Of a DNA stretch of 64,000 nucleotides, positions 41,279 to 51,108 are shown piece by piece. Below the pieces are notes generated by a model. The model was not told the origin of the DNA. It saw nothing but the letters and a program-made list of their open reading frames with translations, and did not search any database. The position numbers and the translations under genes are program-made. The stretch is taken from NCBI RefSeq assembly GCF_014646095.1, contig NZ_BMMU01000005.1:51005-115004 (forward strand). Direction: 5' to 3'. Each line of letters begins with the position of its first letter. Position 1 is the stretch's first letter. The DNA comes from Streptomyces lacrimifluminis. GTDB taxonomy: Bacteria; Actinomycetota; Actinomycetes; Streptomycetales; Streptomycetaceae.

Positions 41279-42226
41279 TCAGAGCGCGCTGCCCGGCTTC
41301 GGCAGCGGCTTGCCGTACCAGAGTTCGATCAGGCGGGCCGCGATCGAGATGCCGTACGGCGGGAGGACCTCGCCGGATTCGAAGCCCGCGCGCAGGTCCT
41401 CGCGGGAGAACCAGCGGGCTTCGTGGATCTCGTCGCCGTCGACCTCGATGTCGGTGGAGACGGCGCGGGCCATGAAGCCGAGCATGAGGCTGGACGGGAA
41501 CGGCCAGGGCTGGCTGGCGACGTACTCGACCTGGCGAACGAGGATGCCGGCCTCCTCGAACACCTCGCGGCGCACCGACTGTTCGATGGACTCGCCGGGC
41601 TCGACGAAACCGGCGAGCGTCGAGAAGCGGCCCTCGGGCCAGTGGACCTGGCGGCCGAGGAGGATGCGGTCCTCCTCGTCGGTGACGGCCATGATCACGG
41701 CCGGGTCGGTGCGCGGGTAGTGCTCGGCGCCACAGGCCTGGCAGCGGCGGATGTGGCCCGCGGCGGCGATGACGGTGCGCTCGCCGCAGCGGGAGCAGAA
41801 GCGGTGCAGGCGCTGCCAGTTCTCCAGGGCGACGGCGTGCACCATCAGGCCCGCGTCGCGGGGCGACAGGAGCAGGCCCGCCTCGCGCAGACCCGCGGGG
41901 CGCGCGGACTGGTCCATACGGCCGGGCAGGGCGTCCTTCTGGAGGGCGAAGTAGCTGGTTCCTTCGTCGTCGTTGCCGAGGAAGTAGCGGTGCGCTTCGG
42001 TGAGGGGGGCTTCGAAGGAGGGGGTCATGACGAGTTCGGTACGCCCTTCGGACGTCTCGTCGATGAGGACCTGGCCGCCGGAGACCACGAAGCAGCGGGT
42101 TGTGGGGTGGCTCCAGGCCGCCGCGAGCCAGGCCTCGTCGAGCCGGTGGTGCGCGGCCCGGTCGATACCGCTGGGGGCGGTGAGCGAGATGGGACGGTCG
42201 GCGGTGTGGTCGGTCCAGGTGGTCAC
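41279..42226 (-). CDS. nudC: NAD(+) diphosphatase NudC
   Basis: Hydrolyses NADH and can remove NAD caps from RNA. The zinc ribbon is FCSRCGERT with RCQACGAEHY. The Nudix box is GFVEPGESIEQSVRREVFEE. The NudC-specific SQPWPFPSS is present just after it. GTG 42226 gives 315 residues. An alternative ATG at 42403 would add a Pro/Arg-rich stretch and is unlikely. It is the last of the minus-strand run adnA-adnB-M20-nudC. Bases 42227-42392 hold no recognised element. Confidence 0.95.
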   Translation of the reverse strand: MTTWTDHTADRPISLTAPSGIDRAAHHRLDEAWLAAAWSHPTTRCFVVSGGQVLIDETSEGRTELVMTPSFEAPLTEAHRYFLGNDDEGTSYFALQKDALPGRMDQSARPAGLREAGLLLSPRDAGLMVHAVALENWQRLHRFCSRCGERTVIAAAGHIRRCQACGAEHYPRTDPAVIMAVTDEEDRILLGRQVHWPEGRFSTLAGFVEPGESIEQSVRREVFEEAGILVRQVEYVASQPWPFPSSLMLGFMARAVSTDIEVDGDEIHEARWFSREDLRAGFESGEVLPPYGISIAARLIELWYGKPLPKPGSAL

Positions 42227-42392
42227 AGGTGCTTCCAACTCCCCCGGGGGAACGGATATTTCGGCGGGCGGTTCAGCGGGATGTAGGCGGGGACGCATGG
42301 AGGGCCGGGGCTTTCGGACGGTTTTGCGCGGGTGTGGGGCGGGACTTCCCGTGTGCCCCGGGGCAGTGCCCGGTCCGGGCCGGGCGGGATCG

Positions 42393-43796
42393 TCAGGACT
42401 CATGGCGCCAGCTTTCCGCCAGGTCGCCCCACAGGTAGGCGGTGGTCTCGACGCCCTTGAGGAGCAGGTCGATCTCCACCTTCTCGTTGGGGGCGTGCCA
42501 ACCGTCGGAGGGGACGGAGATGCCCAGGAAGAGCACGGGGGCGCCGAGGACGTCCTGGAGGTCGGCGGCCGGGCCGCTGCCGCCTTCACGTGTGTAGCGG
42601 ACCCGCTTGTCGAAGGCTCGGCTCATGGCGCGTACGACGGACTGCAGGGCGGGGTGGTCCAGCGGGGTCAGACACGGGCGCGTGGCGGCCGCGAACGTGA
42701 TCGCGTACCGGATCCCGGCGGGAACCCGGGTCGCGGTCCAGTCGCGGACGATCTTCTCGATGTGGTCGGGGTCCTGGCCGGCGACCAGCCGGAAGGAGAG
42801 CTTCACCATGGCCGAGGCCGGGACGATCGTCTTGCTGCCGGGGCCCTGGTAGCCGCCGCCGATGCCGTTGACCTCGGCGGTCGGACGCGTCCAGACGCGC
42901 TCCAGGGTGGTGTGTCCGGCTTCGCCGTGGGTGGCGTACGACTTGGCGGTCCGCAGCCACTGCTCCTCGTCGAAGGGGAGTTCGGCCAGGAGTGCGCGCT
43001 CGCGGTCGGTGGGTTCGGTGACGCCGTCGTAGAAACCGGGGATCGTCACACGCGCGTGCTCGTCGTGCAGCGCGGCGACGAGGCGGGCGACGGCGGTCGC
43101 CGGGTTGGGCACGGCGCCGCCGAAGGAGCCGGAGTGGATGTCCTGGTCGGGACCGTGGAACTGGATCTCGCACTCGGCGAGGCCGCGCATGCCCGTGCAC
43201 ACCGTGGGGGTGTCCCCGGCCCACATGCCGGTGTCGGAGACGATCACGGCGTCGGCGGCGAGCCGGTCGGCGTGCTCCTCGACGAGGGAACGGAAGTGGA
43301 CGGACCCGGACTCCTCCTCGCCCTCGACGAGCATCTTCAGGTGGACGGCGGGTGCGGTGCGGCCAGTGGTGGCGAGGTGGGCGCGGACTCCGAGTGTGTG
43401 GAAGAACACCTGGCCCTTGTCGTCGGCGGCGCCGCGCGCGTGGAGGCGGTTTCCCCGGACGACCGGTTCGAAAGGGTCACTGTCCCAGCCGTCCTCGCGG
43501 GCGGCGGGCTGCACGTCGTGGTGGCCGTAGACGAGGACCGTGGGCGCGGCGGGGTCGTCGGCGGGCCACTCGGCGAAGACCGCCGGGGCGCCCGGTGTCG
43601 CCCAGACCTCGACGGTCGGGAAGCCGGTTTCCCTGAGTTTGGCGGCGAGCCAGTCGGCACTGCGGCGTACATCGGCGGCGTGGTCGGGCTGGGCCGACAC
43701 GGACGGGATGCGCAGCCACTCGGCGAGGTCGTCGAGGAAGGCGGCACGGTGCTGCTCGATGTACGTACGGACGGCGCTGTCCGGGGCCTGGCTCAT
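42393..43796 (-). CDS. M20-family dipeptidase/carboxypeptidase
   Basis: Zinc peptidase with VLVYGHHDVQPA (first ligand), RLHARGAADDKGQVF (bridging Asp), EGEEESGS (catalytic Glu) and dimerisation domain phrases QDIHSGSFGGAVPNP. 467 residues from ATG 43796 (ATG 43802 is two codons earlier). It follows adnB by about 10 bases, so it is in that operon. It most resembles cytosolic non-specific dipeptidases such as the CNDP/DUG1 type. Confidence 0.9.
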   Translation of the reverse strand: MSQAPDSAVRTYIEQHRAAFLDDLAEWLRIPSVSAQPDHAADVRRSADWLAAKLRETGFPTVEVWATPGAPAVFAEWPADDPAAPTVLVYGHHDVQPAAREDGWDSDPFEPVVRGNRLHARGAADDKGQVFFHTLGVRAHLATTGRTAPAVHLKMLVEGEEESGSVHFRSLVEEHADRLAADAVIVSDTGMWAGDTPTVCTGMRGLAECEIQFHGPDQDIHSGSFGGAVPNPATAVARLVAALHDEHARVTIPGFYDGVTEPTDRERALLAELPFDEEQWLRTAKSYATHGEAGHTTLERVWTRPTAEVNGIGGGYQGPGSKTIVPASAMVKLSFRLVAGQDPDHIEKIVRDWTATRVPAGIRYAITFAAATRPCLTPLDHPALQSVVRAMSRAFDKRVRYTREGGSGPAADLQDVLGAPVLFLGISVPSDGWHAPNEKVEIDLLLKGVETTAYLWGDLAESWRHES

Positions 43797-43806
43797 GGTC
43801 ATGAGC

Positions 43807-46800
43807 TTATCGGCCCGCGCTGACATCCTCGTCCGGTACTTCGAACGCGGCAGGCTCGTCCAGGAGCAGCCGCTCCAGCGCGGCCCGCTCCGGGAGATCG
43901 TCCGGCCGGACGATCTCGCCACTGCGCACGTACAGGAAGGCGGCCCCGACGGCCTCCAGCGGAACACCCTGCTGCTCGGCCCAGGCCAGGCGGTAGACGG
44001 CGAGCTGGAGGGGGTCGGCGGTGTGGGCGCGGTGGGTCTTCCAGTCGATGATCTCGTAGGTCGCTTCCGCTCCGTCGCCTTCCTTGTAGACGGCGTCGAT
44101 CCGGCCCCGTACGACACGTCCGGCGATGTCGAGCTGGAAGGGGGCCTCGACCCGGTAGGGAGTGCGGTGTGCGTACACGGTGTGCTCGAAGGCGTCCTTG
44201 AGGGTTTGCAGGTCGCGTTCGTCGGCGATCTCGGCGTCGCTGCCGGGTAGTTCCTCGGGTTCCAGCATGGGGAGCCGCAGTTCCTCGAAGCGGGCCTCGA
44301 CCCAGGCGTGGAAGCGGGTGCCCCGGCGGGCTGCGGGCTGCGGTGGGCGTGGCATGGGGCGGGCGAGCTCCTGCGCGAGGGCGTCGGGGTCGGCGGCCAG
44401 GAGCATCAGCTGGGACGCGGTCAGCGTCGGGGGAAGGACGACGTCCGTGACGCTCTCCCGCGCGCGCAGCAGTTCCCCGGTGAGTGCGTCGAGGTCGCGG
44501 TCCCAGGAGGCGACGGCGCGGGCCTCCTCGGGTGTGAGATCCGCTTCGGCGGGGTGTCTGCGTGCGCGGGGCACCGTGGGCGGGTGGTCATGGTCGTGTC
44601 CGGTGCGGGGCACGCGCGCGTGGGGCGGGGTCTGTGCGGACGGTTCGGGACGGTCGGTGGTCCAGGCGTCCCAGTCGGCGTCGTCCTCGGCGGGAGAAGC
44701 CGCGTCCTCGGCTTCGTCGAGGGGGCCGTCGTCGAGGGGTTCGTCGTCCTCGTACGGAGGCTCGTCGTCCGGCGGCGGGGGCCAGTCCGGGTCGTCGTAC
44801 GCGTCGGGGTCGTGCGCGGCAGCGGGGTGGCTGTCCTCGCGGGAGGCGAGGGTCTCCAGGTGGGCGAGCACCGTCTCCGCGGCGGCCCGGCGGCGGCGGA
44901 ACGCGGCGTCGTCCAGGGGCAGGGGCCACAGTTGGTCGGCGGTCGTCGCGTGCAGGGCGGGGTTCTCCTCGTCCTCCTCGGGTTCGTCCGCCCAGACCTC
45001 GATCTCGCCGTGCCCGGCGGTGCAGTGGTCGTGGAGGGCCCGCAGGAAGTCGGAGGGGCCGCGGGGCTTCTTCTGGGAGAGGCCCCACCAGTGGCCGGAG
45101 CCGAGCAGGAGGGAGCGGGAGCGGGTGAAGGTGACGTAGCCGAGGCGGAGTTCCTCGGTGTGCTGGTGGTCTTTCATCGCCTCCTGGAAGGCCTTCATGC
45201 CCCGGGAGTCCCAGGCCTCGATGTCGGGCAGCGTGTCGGTGTCGCCGCGCAGTGCGTGCGGCAGGACCTTGGCCTGGGAGGTCCATCTCTCGCGGCCCCG
45301 GTCGCTGGGGAACGTGCCGGTGACCAGGCCGGGGACGGCCACGACGTCCCACTCCAGGCCCTTGGACCTGTGGGCGGTGAGCACCTTGACGGTGTTCTCG
45401 CCGCCGGGCAGAGCGTTGTCGAGGCCCTTCTCGTACTGCGCGGCCGTGCGCAGGAAGCCGAGGAAGGCGAGCAGGCTCGCCTCGCTCTCGTGGGCGGCGA
45501 ACGAGGCGGCGATGTCGAGGAAGTTGGAGAGGGTCTCACGTCGGCGGGCTGCCAGGGCATGCGGGGACGCCGACAGCTCCACCTCCAGGCCGGTGACGGC
45601 GAGCACGCGGTGCAGTACGTCCATCAGCGGGTCGGCGAGTGAGCGGCGCAGGTCGCGCAGTTCGGTGGCGAGCCGGGCGAAGCGCACGCGCGCGTCCGGC
45701 GAGAAGGGCAGCCCGTCATCGTCGCCCTCGCCTCTCAGAGGTGTTTCCAGGAAGGTGTCGAGGGCGTCCGCGAGCGATATCACCTCGGCGGGATCGACCC
45801 CCTCGACGGCCTCGGCGAGCCGGCGGTCCGGGTCGTCGGCGTCACCCACGCGCGCGTGGGACACGAGGAAGCGGGCCCGCCGGCCCAGGAGGGCGAGGTC
45901 GCGCGGGCCGATGCGCCAGCGCGGGCCGGTCAGCAGCCGGACCAGGGAGGCGTTGGCCCCCGGGTCCTGGAGCACTTCGCAGACGGACACCAGGTCGGCG
46001 ACCTCGGGCAGGTGCAGCAGCCCGGAGAGCCCGACGACCTCGACGGGGATGTCCCGGGCGACCAGCGCTCCCTGGATCTCGGCGAAGTCCGTGGCGGTGC
46101 GGCACAGGACGGCGATCTCGCCGGGTGCCTTGCCGGTGCGTACGAGGTGGGCGATGGAGTCGGCCAGCCAGTCGATCTCCTCGGCGTGGGTGCGCAGCAG
46201 CGCGCAGCGCACCTGGCCGTCGCGTTCGGCGCCGGGTGCGGGGCGGAGTGCCTCCACGCCCGCGTGCATGGCGCGCAGGGGCTCCGCGAGGCCGTTGGCG
46301 AGGTCGAGGAGGCGGCCTCCACTGCGGCGGTTCTCGCTCAGTGACTGACGGGCCGCCGAGCCGCCGTCGGCGTGGGCGAAGTGCTCGGGGAAGTCGTCGA
46401 GGTTGGCGACGGATGCGCCGCGCCAGCCGTAGATCGCCTGGCAGGGGTCGCCGACCGCGGTCACCGGGTGGCCGGTGCCATCGCCGAACAGTCCTGCCAG
46501 GAGGACGCGTTGGGCAACGGACGTGTCCTGGTACTCGTCGAGGAGCACCACCCGGAATTCGTCGCGCAGGACGCGGCCCACTTCGGGGATGCGGGCGAGC
46601 GCGGCGGAGAGGGCGATCTGGTCGCCGAAGTCGAGGAGGTCACGCTCGCGCTTGGCGGCCCGGTAACGGGTCACCAGTTCGGCGAGTTCACGGCGGGCCG
46701 CGGCCGTCTCCGGGACCTTGCGCAGGTCCGCGTTGGTGAGTTTGGCGCCCTCCAGGGCGCGCAGCAGTTCAGCGTCGTACGCGCGCAGTTGTTCGGGGCG

Positions 46801-47346
46801 GACGAGGTGTTCGGCAAGTTCGGCGTCGAGGGTCAGGAGGTCGCTGACGAGGTCCGGGAAGGAGCGCGTGAGCGCCGGGTAGGGACCGGGGGCTTCGCGC
46901 AGTACGCGCGCGGCGAGCTGGTAGCGGGTCGCGTCGGCGAGGAGGCGGGCGGTGGGTTCGAGGCCGATGCGCAGGCCATGGTCCTTCAGGAGGCGACCGG
47001 CGAAAGCGTGATAGGTGGAGATGACCGGTTCGCCGGGAGGGTTGTCGGGGTCGATGACGTCCGGGTCGGTGACGCCCGCCCTGACGAGCGCCTTGCGGAC
47101 GCGTTCGGCGAGTTCACCGGCGGCCTTGTTGGTGAAGGTGAGGCCGAGCACCTGTTCGGGGGCGACCTGGCCGGTGCCGACGAGCCACACCACGCGTGCC
47201 GCCATCACCGTCGTCTTGCCCGACCCGGCTCCGGCCACGATCACCTGCGGGGCGGGCGGCGCGATGATGCAGGCCGTCTGCTCCGGGGTGAACGGGATAC
47301 CGAGGAGCTCTTTGAGCTGCTCGGGGTCGCTGATACTGGCTGGCAC
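43807..47346 (-). CDS. adnB: AdnB: ATP-dependent helicase-nuclease subunit
   Basis: Processes double-strand breaks for recombination together with AdnA, in place of RecBCD or AddAB. Residues about 15-700 are a UvrD-type helicase: VAGAGSGKTTVMAARVVW (Walker A), LLDEYQDTSVAQRVLLAG (Walker B), GDPCQAIYGWRGAS. The C-terminal RecB-type nuclease has GTRFHAWVEARFEEL, GRIDAVYKEGD and YEIIDWKTH (the catalytic Asp and Lys). Between lies a very acidic insert (PPPDDEPPYEDDEPLDDGPL). GTG 47346 is chosen; start evidence is weak. The order matches M. tuberculosis Rv3201c-Rv3202c. Confidence 0.95.
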   Translation of the reverse strand: MPASISDPEQLKELLGIPFTPEQTACIIAPPAPQVIVAGAGSGKTTVMAARVVWLVGTGQVAPEQVLGLTFTNKAAGELAERVRKALVRAGVTDPDVIDPDNPPGEPVISTYHAFAGRLLKDHGLRIGLEPTARLLADATRYQLAARVLREAPGPYPALTRSFPDLVSDLLTLDAELAEHLVRPEQLRAYDAELLRALEGAKLTNADLRKVPETAAARRELAELVTRYRAAKRERDLLDFGDQIALSAALARIPEVGRVLRDEFRVVLLDEYQDTSVAQRVLLAGLFGDGTGHPVTAVGDPCQAIYGWRGASVANLDDFPEHFAHADGGSAARQSLSENRRSGGRLLDLANGLAEPLRAMHAGVEALRPAPGAERDGQVRCALLRTHAEEIDWLADSIAHLVRTGKAPGEIAVLCRTATDFAEIQGALVARDIPVEVVGLSGLLHLPEVADLVSVCEVLQDPGANASLVRLLTGPRWRIGPRDLALLGRRARFLVSHARVGDADDPDRRLAEAVEGVDPAEVISLADALDTFLETPLRGEGDDDGLPFSPDARVRFARLATELRDLRRSLADPLMDVLHRVLAVTGLEVELSASPHALAARRRETLSNFLDIAASFAAHESEASLLAFLGFLRTAAQYEKGLDNALPGGENTVKVLTAHRSKGLEWDVVAVPGLVTGTFPSDRGRERWTSQAKVLPHALRGDTDTLPDIEAWDSRGMKAFQEAMKDHQHTEELRLGYVTFTRSRSLLLGSGHWWGLSQKKPRGPSDFLRALHDHCTAGHGEIEVWADEPEEDEENPALHATTADQLWPLPLDDAAFRRRRAAAETVLAHLETLASREDSHPAAAHDPDAYDDPDWPPPPDDEPPYEDDEPLDDGPLDEAEDAASPAEDDADWDAWTTDRPEPSAQTPPHARVPRTGHDHDHPPTVPRARRHPAEADLTPEEARAVASWDRDLDALTGELLRARESVTDVVLPPTLTASQLMLLAADPDALAQELARPMPRPPQPAARRGTRFHAWVEARFEELRLPMLEPEELPGSDAEIADERDLQTLKDAFEHTVYAHRTPYRVEAPFQLDIAGRVVRGRIDAVYKEGDGAEATYEIIDWKTHRAHTADPLQLAVYRLAWAEQQGVPLEAVGAAFLYVRSGEIVRPDDLPERAALERLLLDEPAAFEVPDEDVSAGR

Positions 47347-47481
47347 GTCAGAGAGGCTAACTGCGGCCACTGACAGTGGGGGCCAGGTTCGCCGTTCGGG
47401 GCGGCGGAAGCGCAGGCCGGCGCAGGTGGTGCCGTACATCACTCCCGTACGGGCATCACCCTCGTACAGGTCCGGCCGGTG

Positions 47482-50400
47482 TCAGTCGACGACGTGTCGG
47501 CCTTCCGGGCGGGCGCTGCACGATGCCCGGAAGGAGCAGTGCGCGCAGTGCTGTCCGGCGGTCGGGGTGAACCGTTCGTCGAGCACCTTGCCGGCGGCGG
47601 TGGCCAGGAGGTCGCCGACCCACTCCCCCTCCGCGCCTCCCCCTCCCTCAAGGGGGGCCTGGGCCTGCACCTTGGGCAGTGTCTCGCCGCCGTCCCGCTT
47701 CGCGGCGCCCTGGCGCAACTGGACGAGTTCGGCGCCGCCCGGTTCGGGGCGCACACCGTCGAAGGCTTCGTCGACGGCACCTTCGCGGACGGCGAGCTGG
47801 TAGACGGCGAGCTGGGGGTGGCGGGCCACCTCGGCGGCGGTGGGCGTCTGTTTGCCGGTCTTGAAGTCGACCACGTAGGCGCGGCCCTCGCCGTCGGCCT
47901 CGACGCGGTCCATGGAACCGCGGATGCGCACTTCGTATTCGCCGGCTCCGAGGGTCACGTCGAAGTCGTGCTCGCTGGCCACGGGGGTGCGGCCGGTGCG
48001 ACTGGAGTCGACGTGCCACGTCAGGAAGCGTTCGAGCGCCACCCGCGCGTGCTCCTTCTCCTGCGTCGACTTCCAGGGCGCGTCGAAGGCGAGCGCGTTC
48101 CACACGGAGTCGAGGCGTTCCATGAGGACGGCGAGGTCGGCGGGGGTGTGTCCGGAGGCGACCTCGTCGGCGAGGACGTGCACCACGTTGCCGAATCCCT
48201 GGGCGGCGGTCGCGGGGGCGTCGGCCTTCACCTCGCGGCCCAGGAACCACTGCAGGGCGCAGGTGTTGGCGAGTTGGTCGAGGGCACTGCCGGAGAGCAC
48301 GACGGGCTGGTCCCGGTCGCGCAGCGGGACCTTGCTCTCGGTCGGCTCGTACATGCCCCACCAGCGGTAGGGATGGGCGGACGGCACGAGTGGGCGGCCC
48401 TCCTCGTCGGTGAGCGCGGCGAGCCGGGCCAGGCGGCGGGCGGCGGCCTCTCGGATGGAGGCGGACCCGCGCGGGTCGACCGTCGTGGCGCGCAGTTCGG
48501 CGACGAGGGCGGCGACGGAGAGGGGGCGGCGCGGGCGGCCCGTCACCTCCTTGGGTTCGACGCCGAGTTCGGTGACGAAGCGGGAGGGCTGGTCACCGTC
48601 GTCGGCGGGAGCCTTCACCGCGGTGACGACCAGGCGTTCACGCGCACGCGTGGCGGCCACGTAGAACAGCCGCCGCTCCTCGGCGAGCAGTGCTCCCGGG
48701 GTGAGCGGCTCGGCGAGGCCGTCGCGGCCGATGCGGTCCGCCTCCAGGAGGGAGCCGCGGCGGCGCAGGTCGGGCCACAGACCCTCCTGGACACCGGCGA
48801 CGACCACAAGGCGCCACTGAAGGCCCTTGGAACGGTGCGCGGTCATCAGACGGACGGCGTCGGGGCGCACGGCACGGCGGGTGAGGGTGTCGGCCGCGAT
48901 GTCCTCGGCGTCGATCTCCTCCAGGAAGTTGAGCGCGCCACGCCCGCCGGTGCGCTCCTCCGCGCGCGCGGAGGTCGCGAACAGCGCGCACACGGCGTCG
49001 AGGTCGCGGTCGGCGTTGCGTCCGGCCGCGCCGCCACGCCGGGCGGCCCGCTCCAAGCGTCCTGGCCAGGGTGTGCCGTTCCAGAGGTCCCAGAGGGCTT
49101 CCTCGGCGGTGCCGCCGCCCGCGAGGCGCTCCCGTGCCTTTCTGAGCAGTGCGCCGAGGCGCTGGGCACCGCGCGCGTACGTCGGGTCGTGGGAGACCAA
49201 TCGTTCGGGCTCGGCCAGCGCACGGGCCAGAAGTTCGTCCGAGGGCCGCGGTACGGGGTTGCCCGCCGTCCGTTCCTCCTCGCGCAGGGCGCGGCCGAGG
49301 CGGCGCAGATCGGCGGCGTCCATGCCGGCGAGAGGCGAGGTGAGGAGGGTGAGGGCGGTTTCGGTGCCGAGCCAGGCGGTGGCTCCCGGAGAGACGGCGT
49401 CGGCGTCCTCGCCGTCGCCGTCCCCTGTCAGTTGGGCGCCCGTCTCCTCGTCCGCTCCCGACACCGCCGCAGTGGCCACCGCGCGGAGCGCCGTCAGCAG
49501 CGGTGCCACCGCCGGTTCGTGGCGCAGGGGAAGGTCGTCGCCGTCGATGTCCAGGGGGACGCCGGCGGAGGTGAGGGCGCGCCGGACCGTCGGGATCGTA
49601 CGGCCGCCGGCGCGCACCAGGACGGCCATCTCGCCCCAGGGGACACCGTCCTCCAGATGTGCGCGGCGGAGGATGTCGGCGATGTTCTCCAGCTCCGTAC
49701 CGGACGTCGGGTACGTGCAGACCTCGACGCGGCCTCCGTCCCGGACCGGGGCGAGTCCGCGGTGGGCGCGGACCTTCTCGGCCGGGAGACGGGTCAGGGG
49801 CATGCGCTGGGTGAGGAGGCGGGTGGCGGTCAGCGGAACGGCGGCGGAGCGGCGGGACGTCCTGAGGACCTCGACCGGGGCGGGGCGGCCGTCCGCGCGC
49901 GGGAAGGCGTCCGGAAAGTTCAGGATGCCGTTGACGTCCGCCCCGCGGAACGCGTAGATCGACTGGTCGGGGTCACCGAGCGCGACGAGTGTCCGGCCGC
50001 CTCCGGCGAGCGCCTGCAGCAGTCGCACCTGTGCGGGGTCGGTGTCCTGGTACTCGTCCACGTAGACGGCGTCGTAGCGGGCGGCGAGCTGCCCTGCGGT
50101 GTCGGGGCGGGTCGCGAGGAGTACGGCGCGGTGCACGAGTTCCGCGTAGTCGAGCACTCCTTGCATGTCGAGGACGTCGAGGTACTCGGCGAGGAAGGCG
50201 GCGGCGGCACGCCAGTCGGGGCGGCCGATGCGCCGGGCGAAGGCGTCCAGCGCGTCCGGGCCGAGGCCCAGCTCGCGGCTGCGGGCGAGGACCGCGCGGA
50301 CCTCGTCGGCGAAGCCCCGGGTGGTGAGACAGGCGCGCAGCTCGTCCGGCCAGCGGACGTGGGCAAGGCCGAGCCGCTCCAGGTCGGGCTGGCCGGCGAG

Positions 50401-50856
50401 CAGTCCGCGTACGGCCACGTCCTGTTCGGGGCCGGAGAGCAGCCGCAGGGGTTCCACGAACAGGTCGCTGTCCTGGTGGGCGCGGACCAGGGCGTAGCAG
50501 AAGGAGTGGAAGGTGGTCGCGCGGGGAGCGCGTGCGGCTCCGATACGCAGTGCCATACGGTCGCGCAGCTCGACGGCCGCCTTGCGGCTGAACGTCAGCA
50601 CGAGGGTCCGCTCGGGGTCCCCGCCCCGGGCGATCCGGGCGGCCACGGACTCGACGAGGGTGGTGGTCTTCCCGGTGCCCGGACCCGCGAGGACGAGCAG
50701 CGGGCCCCGTACGTGGTCAACCACCGCGCGCTGTGCGGCGTCCAGAAGAGGGGGATCCTGCCGCGTGGGCGGGGTGCGCACCAGTCGGTAAGCGCCACGG
50801 TTCCCCTGTCGCCCCTGAGGGTGCGACAGGCGCCTGGTGGAGGAAGAGGAGCTCAC
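47482..50856 (-). CDS. adnA: AdnA: ATP-dependent helicase-nuclease subunit with Fe-S-type cysteines
   Basis: First gene of the adn operon, 1124 residues from GTG 50856; the ORF opens earlier but that part is non-coding in character. Helicase motifs: VLAGPGTGKTTTLVESV, VYVDEYQDTDPAQVRLL, GDPDQSIYAFRGADVNG, and VAATRARERLVV. The C-terminal nuclease has YVVDFKTGKQTPTAAE. Four cysteines (NTCALQWFL and GQHCAHCSFRASC) have the spacing of the 4Fe-4S clamp known from AddB-type nucleases. 135 bases separate it from adnB. Confidence 0.95.
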   Translation of the reverse strand: MSSSSSTRRLSHPQGRQGNRGAYRLVRTPPTRQDPPLLDAAQRAVVDHVRGPLLVLAGPGTGKTTTLVESVAARIARGGDPERTLVLTFSRKAAVELRDRMALRIGAARAPRATTFHSFCYALVRAHQDSDLFVEPLRLLSGPEQDVAVRGLLAGQPDLERLGLAHVRWPDELRACLTTRGFADEVRAVLARSRELGLGPDALDAFARRIGRPDWRAAAAFLAEYLDVLDMQGVLDYAELVHRAVLLATRPDTAGQLAARYDAVYVDEYQDTDPAQVRLLQALAGGGRTLVALGDPDQSIYAFRGADVNGILNFPDAFPRADGRPAPVEVLRTSRRSAAVPLTATRLLTQRMPLTRLPAEKVRAHRGLAPVRDGGRVEVCTYPTSGTELENIADILRRAHLEDGVPWGEMAVLVRAGGRTIPTVRRALTSAGVPLDIDGDDLPLRHEPAVAPLLTALRAVATAAVSGADEETGAQLTGDGDGEDADAVSPGATAWLGTETALTLLTSPLAGMDAADLRRLGRALREEERTAGNPVPRPSDELLARALAEPERLVSHDPTYARGAQRLGALLRKARERLAGGGTAEEALWDLWNGTPWPGRLERAARRGGAAGRNADRDLDAVCALFATSARAEERTGGRGALNFLEEIDAEDIAADTLTRRAVRPDAVRLMTAHRSKGLQWRLVVVAGVQEGLWPDLRRRGSLLEADRIGRDGLAEPLTPGALLAEERRLFYVAATRARERLVVTAVKAPADDGDQPSRFVTELGVEPKEVTGRPRRPLSVAALVAELRATTVDPRGSASIREAAARRLARLAALTDEEGRPLVPSAHPYRWWGMYEPTESKVPLRDRDQPVVLSGSALDQLANTCALQWFLGREVKADAPATAAQGFGNVVHVLADEVASGHTPADLAVLMERLDSVWNALAFDAPWKSTQEKEHARVALERFLTWHVDSSRTGRTPVASEHDFDVTLGAGEYEVRIRGSMDRVEADGEGRAYVVDFKTGKQTPTAAEVARHPQLAVYQLAVREGAVDEAFDGVRPEPGGAELVQLRQGAAKRDGGETLPKVQAQAPLEGGGGAEGEWVGDLLATAAGKVLDERFTPTAGQHCAHCSFRASCSARPEGRHVVD

Positions 50857-51108
50857 GTGGTTCGCCGGTCCTGGTGGGTGTGCTGGTTGGCTGACCGCGT
50901 GGAGGGCGGTGGCCGGGAGGTGAGGGGGGTGAGTGCAGCCGACGGTACGCCGACGGGCGGTCCGGAAGCAGGGCTTCCGCTTGTTCCCTCCCGCCCCGAG
51001 CGTCACCCGGGCCCCTCGCCCCACGAACGTACGCCATGGCACGGACGTGCCCGGTTTACCCCGTACGGGCCACAGGTCCCCCTGATGCCCGTCCGATGGC
51101 GGAAGCTG

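Noticed and set aside
42227..42403. NudC start at ATG 42403 inside the M20 gene end
   Set aside because: It would add 59 Pro/Arg-rich residues not seen in the family; GTG 42226 gives the normal length.
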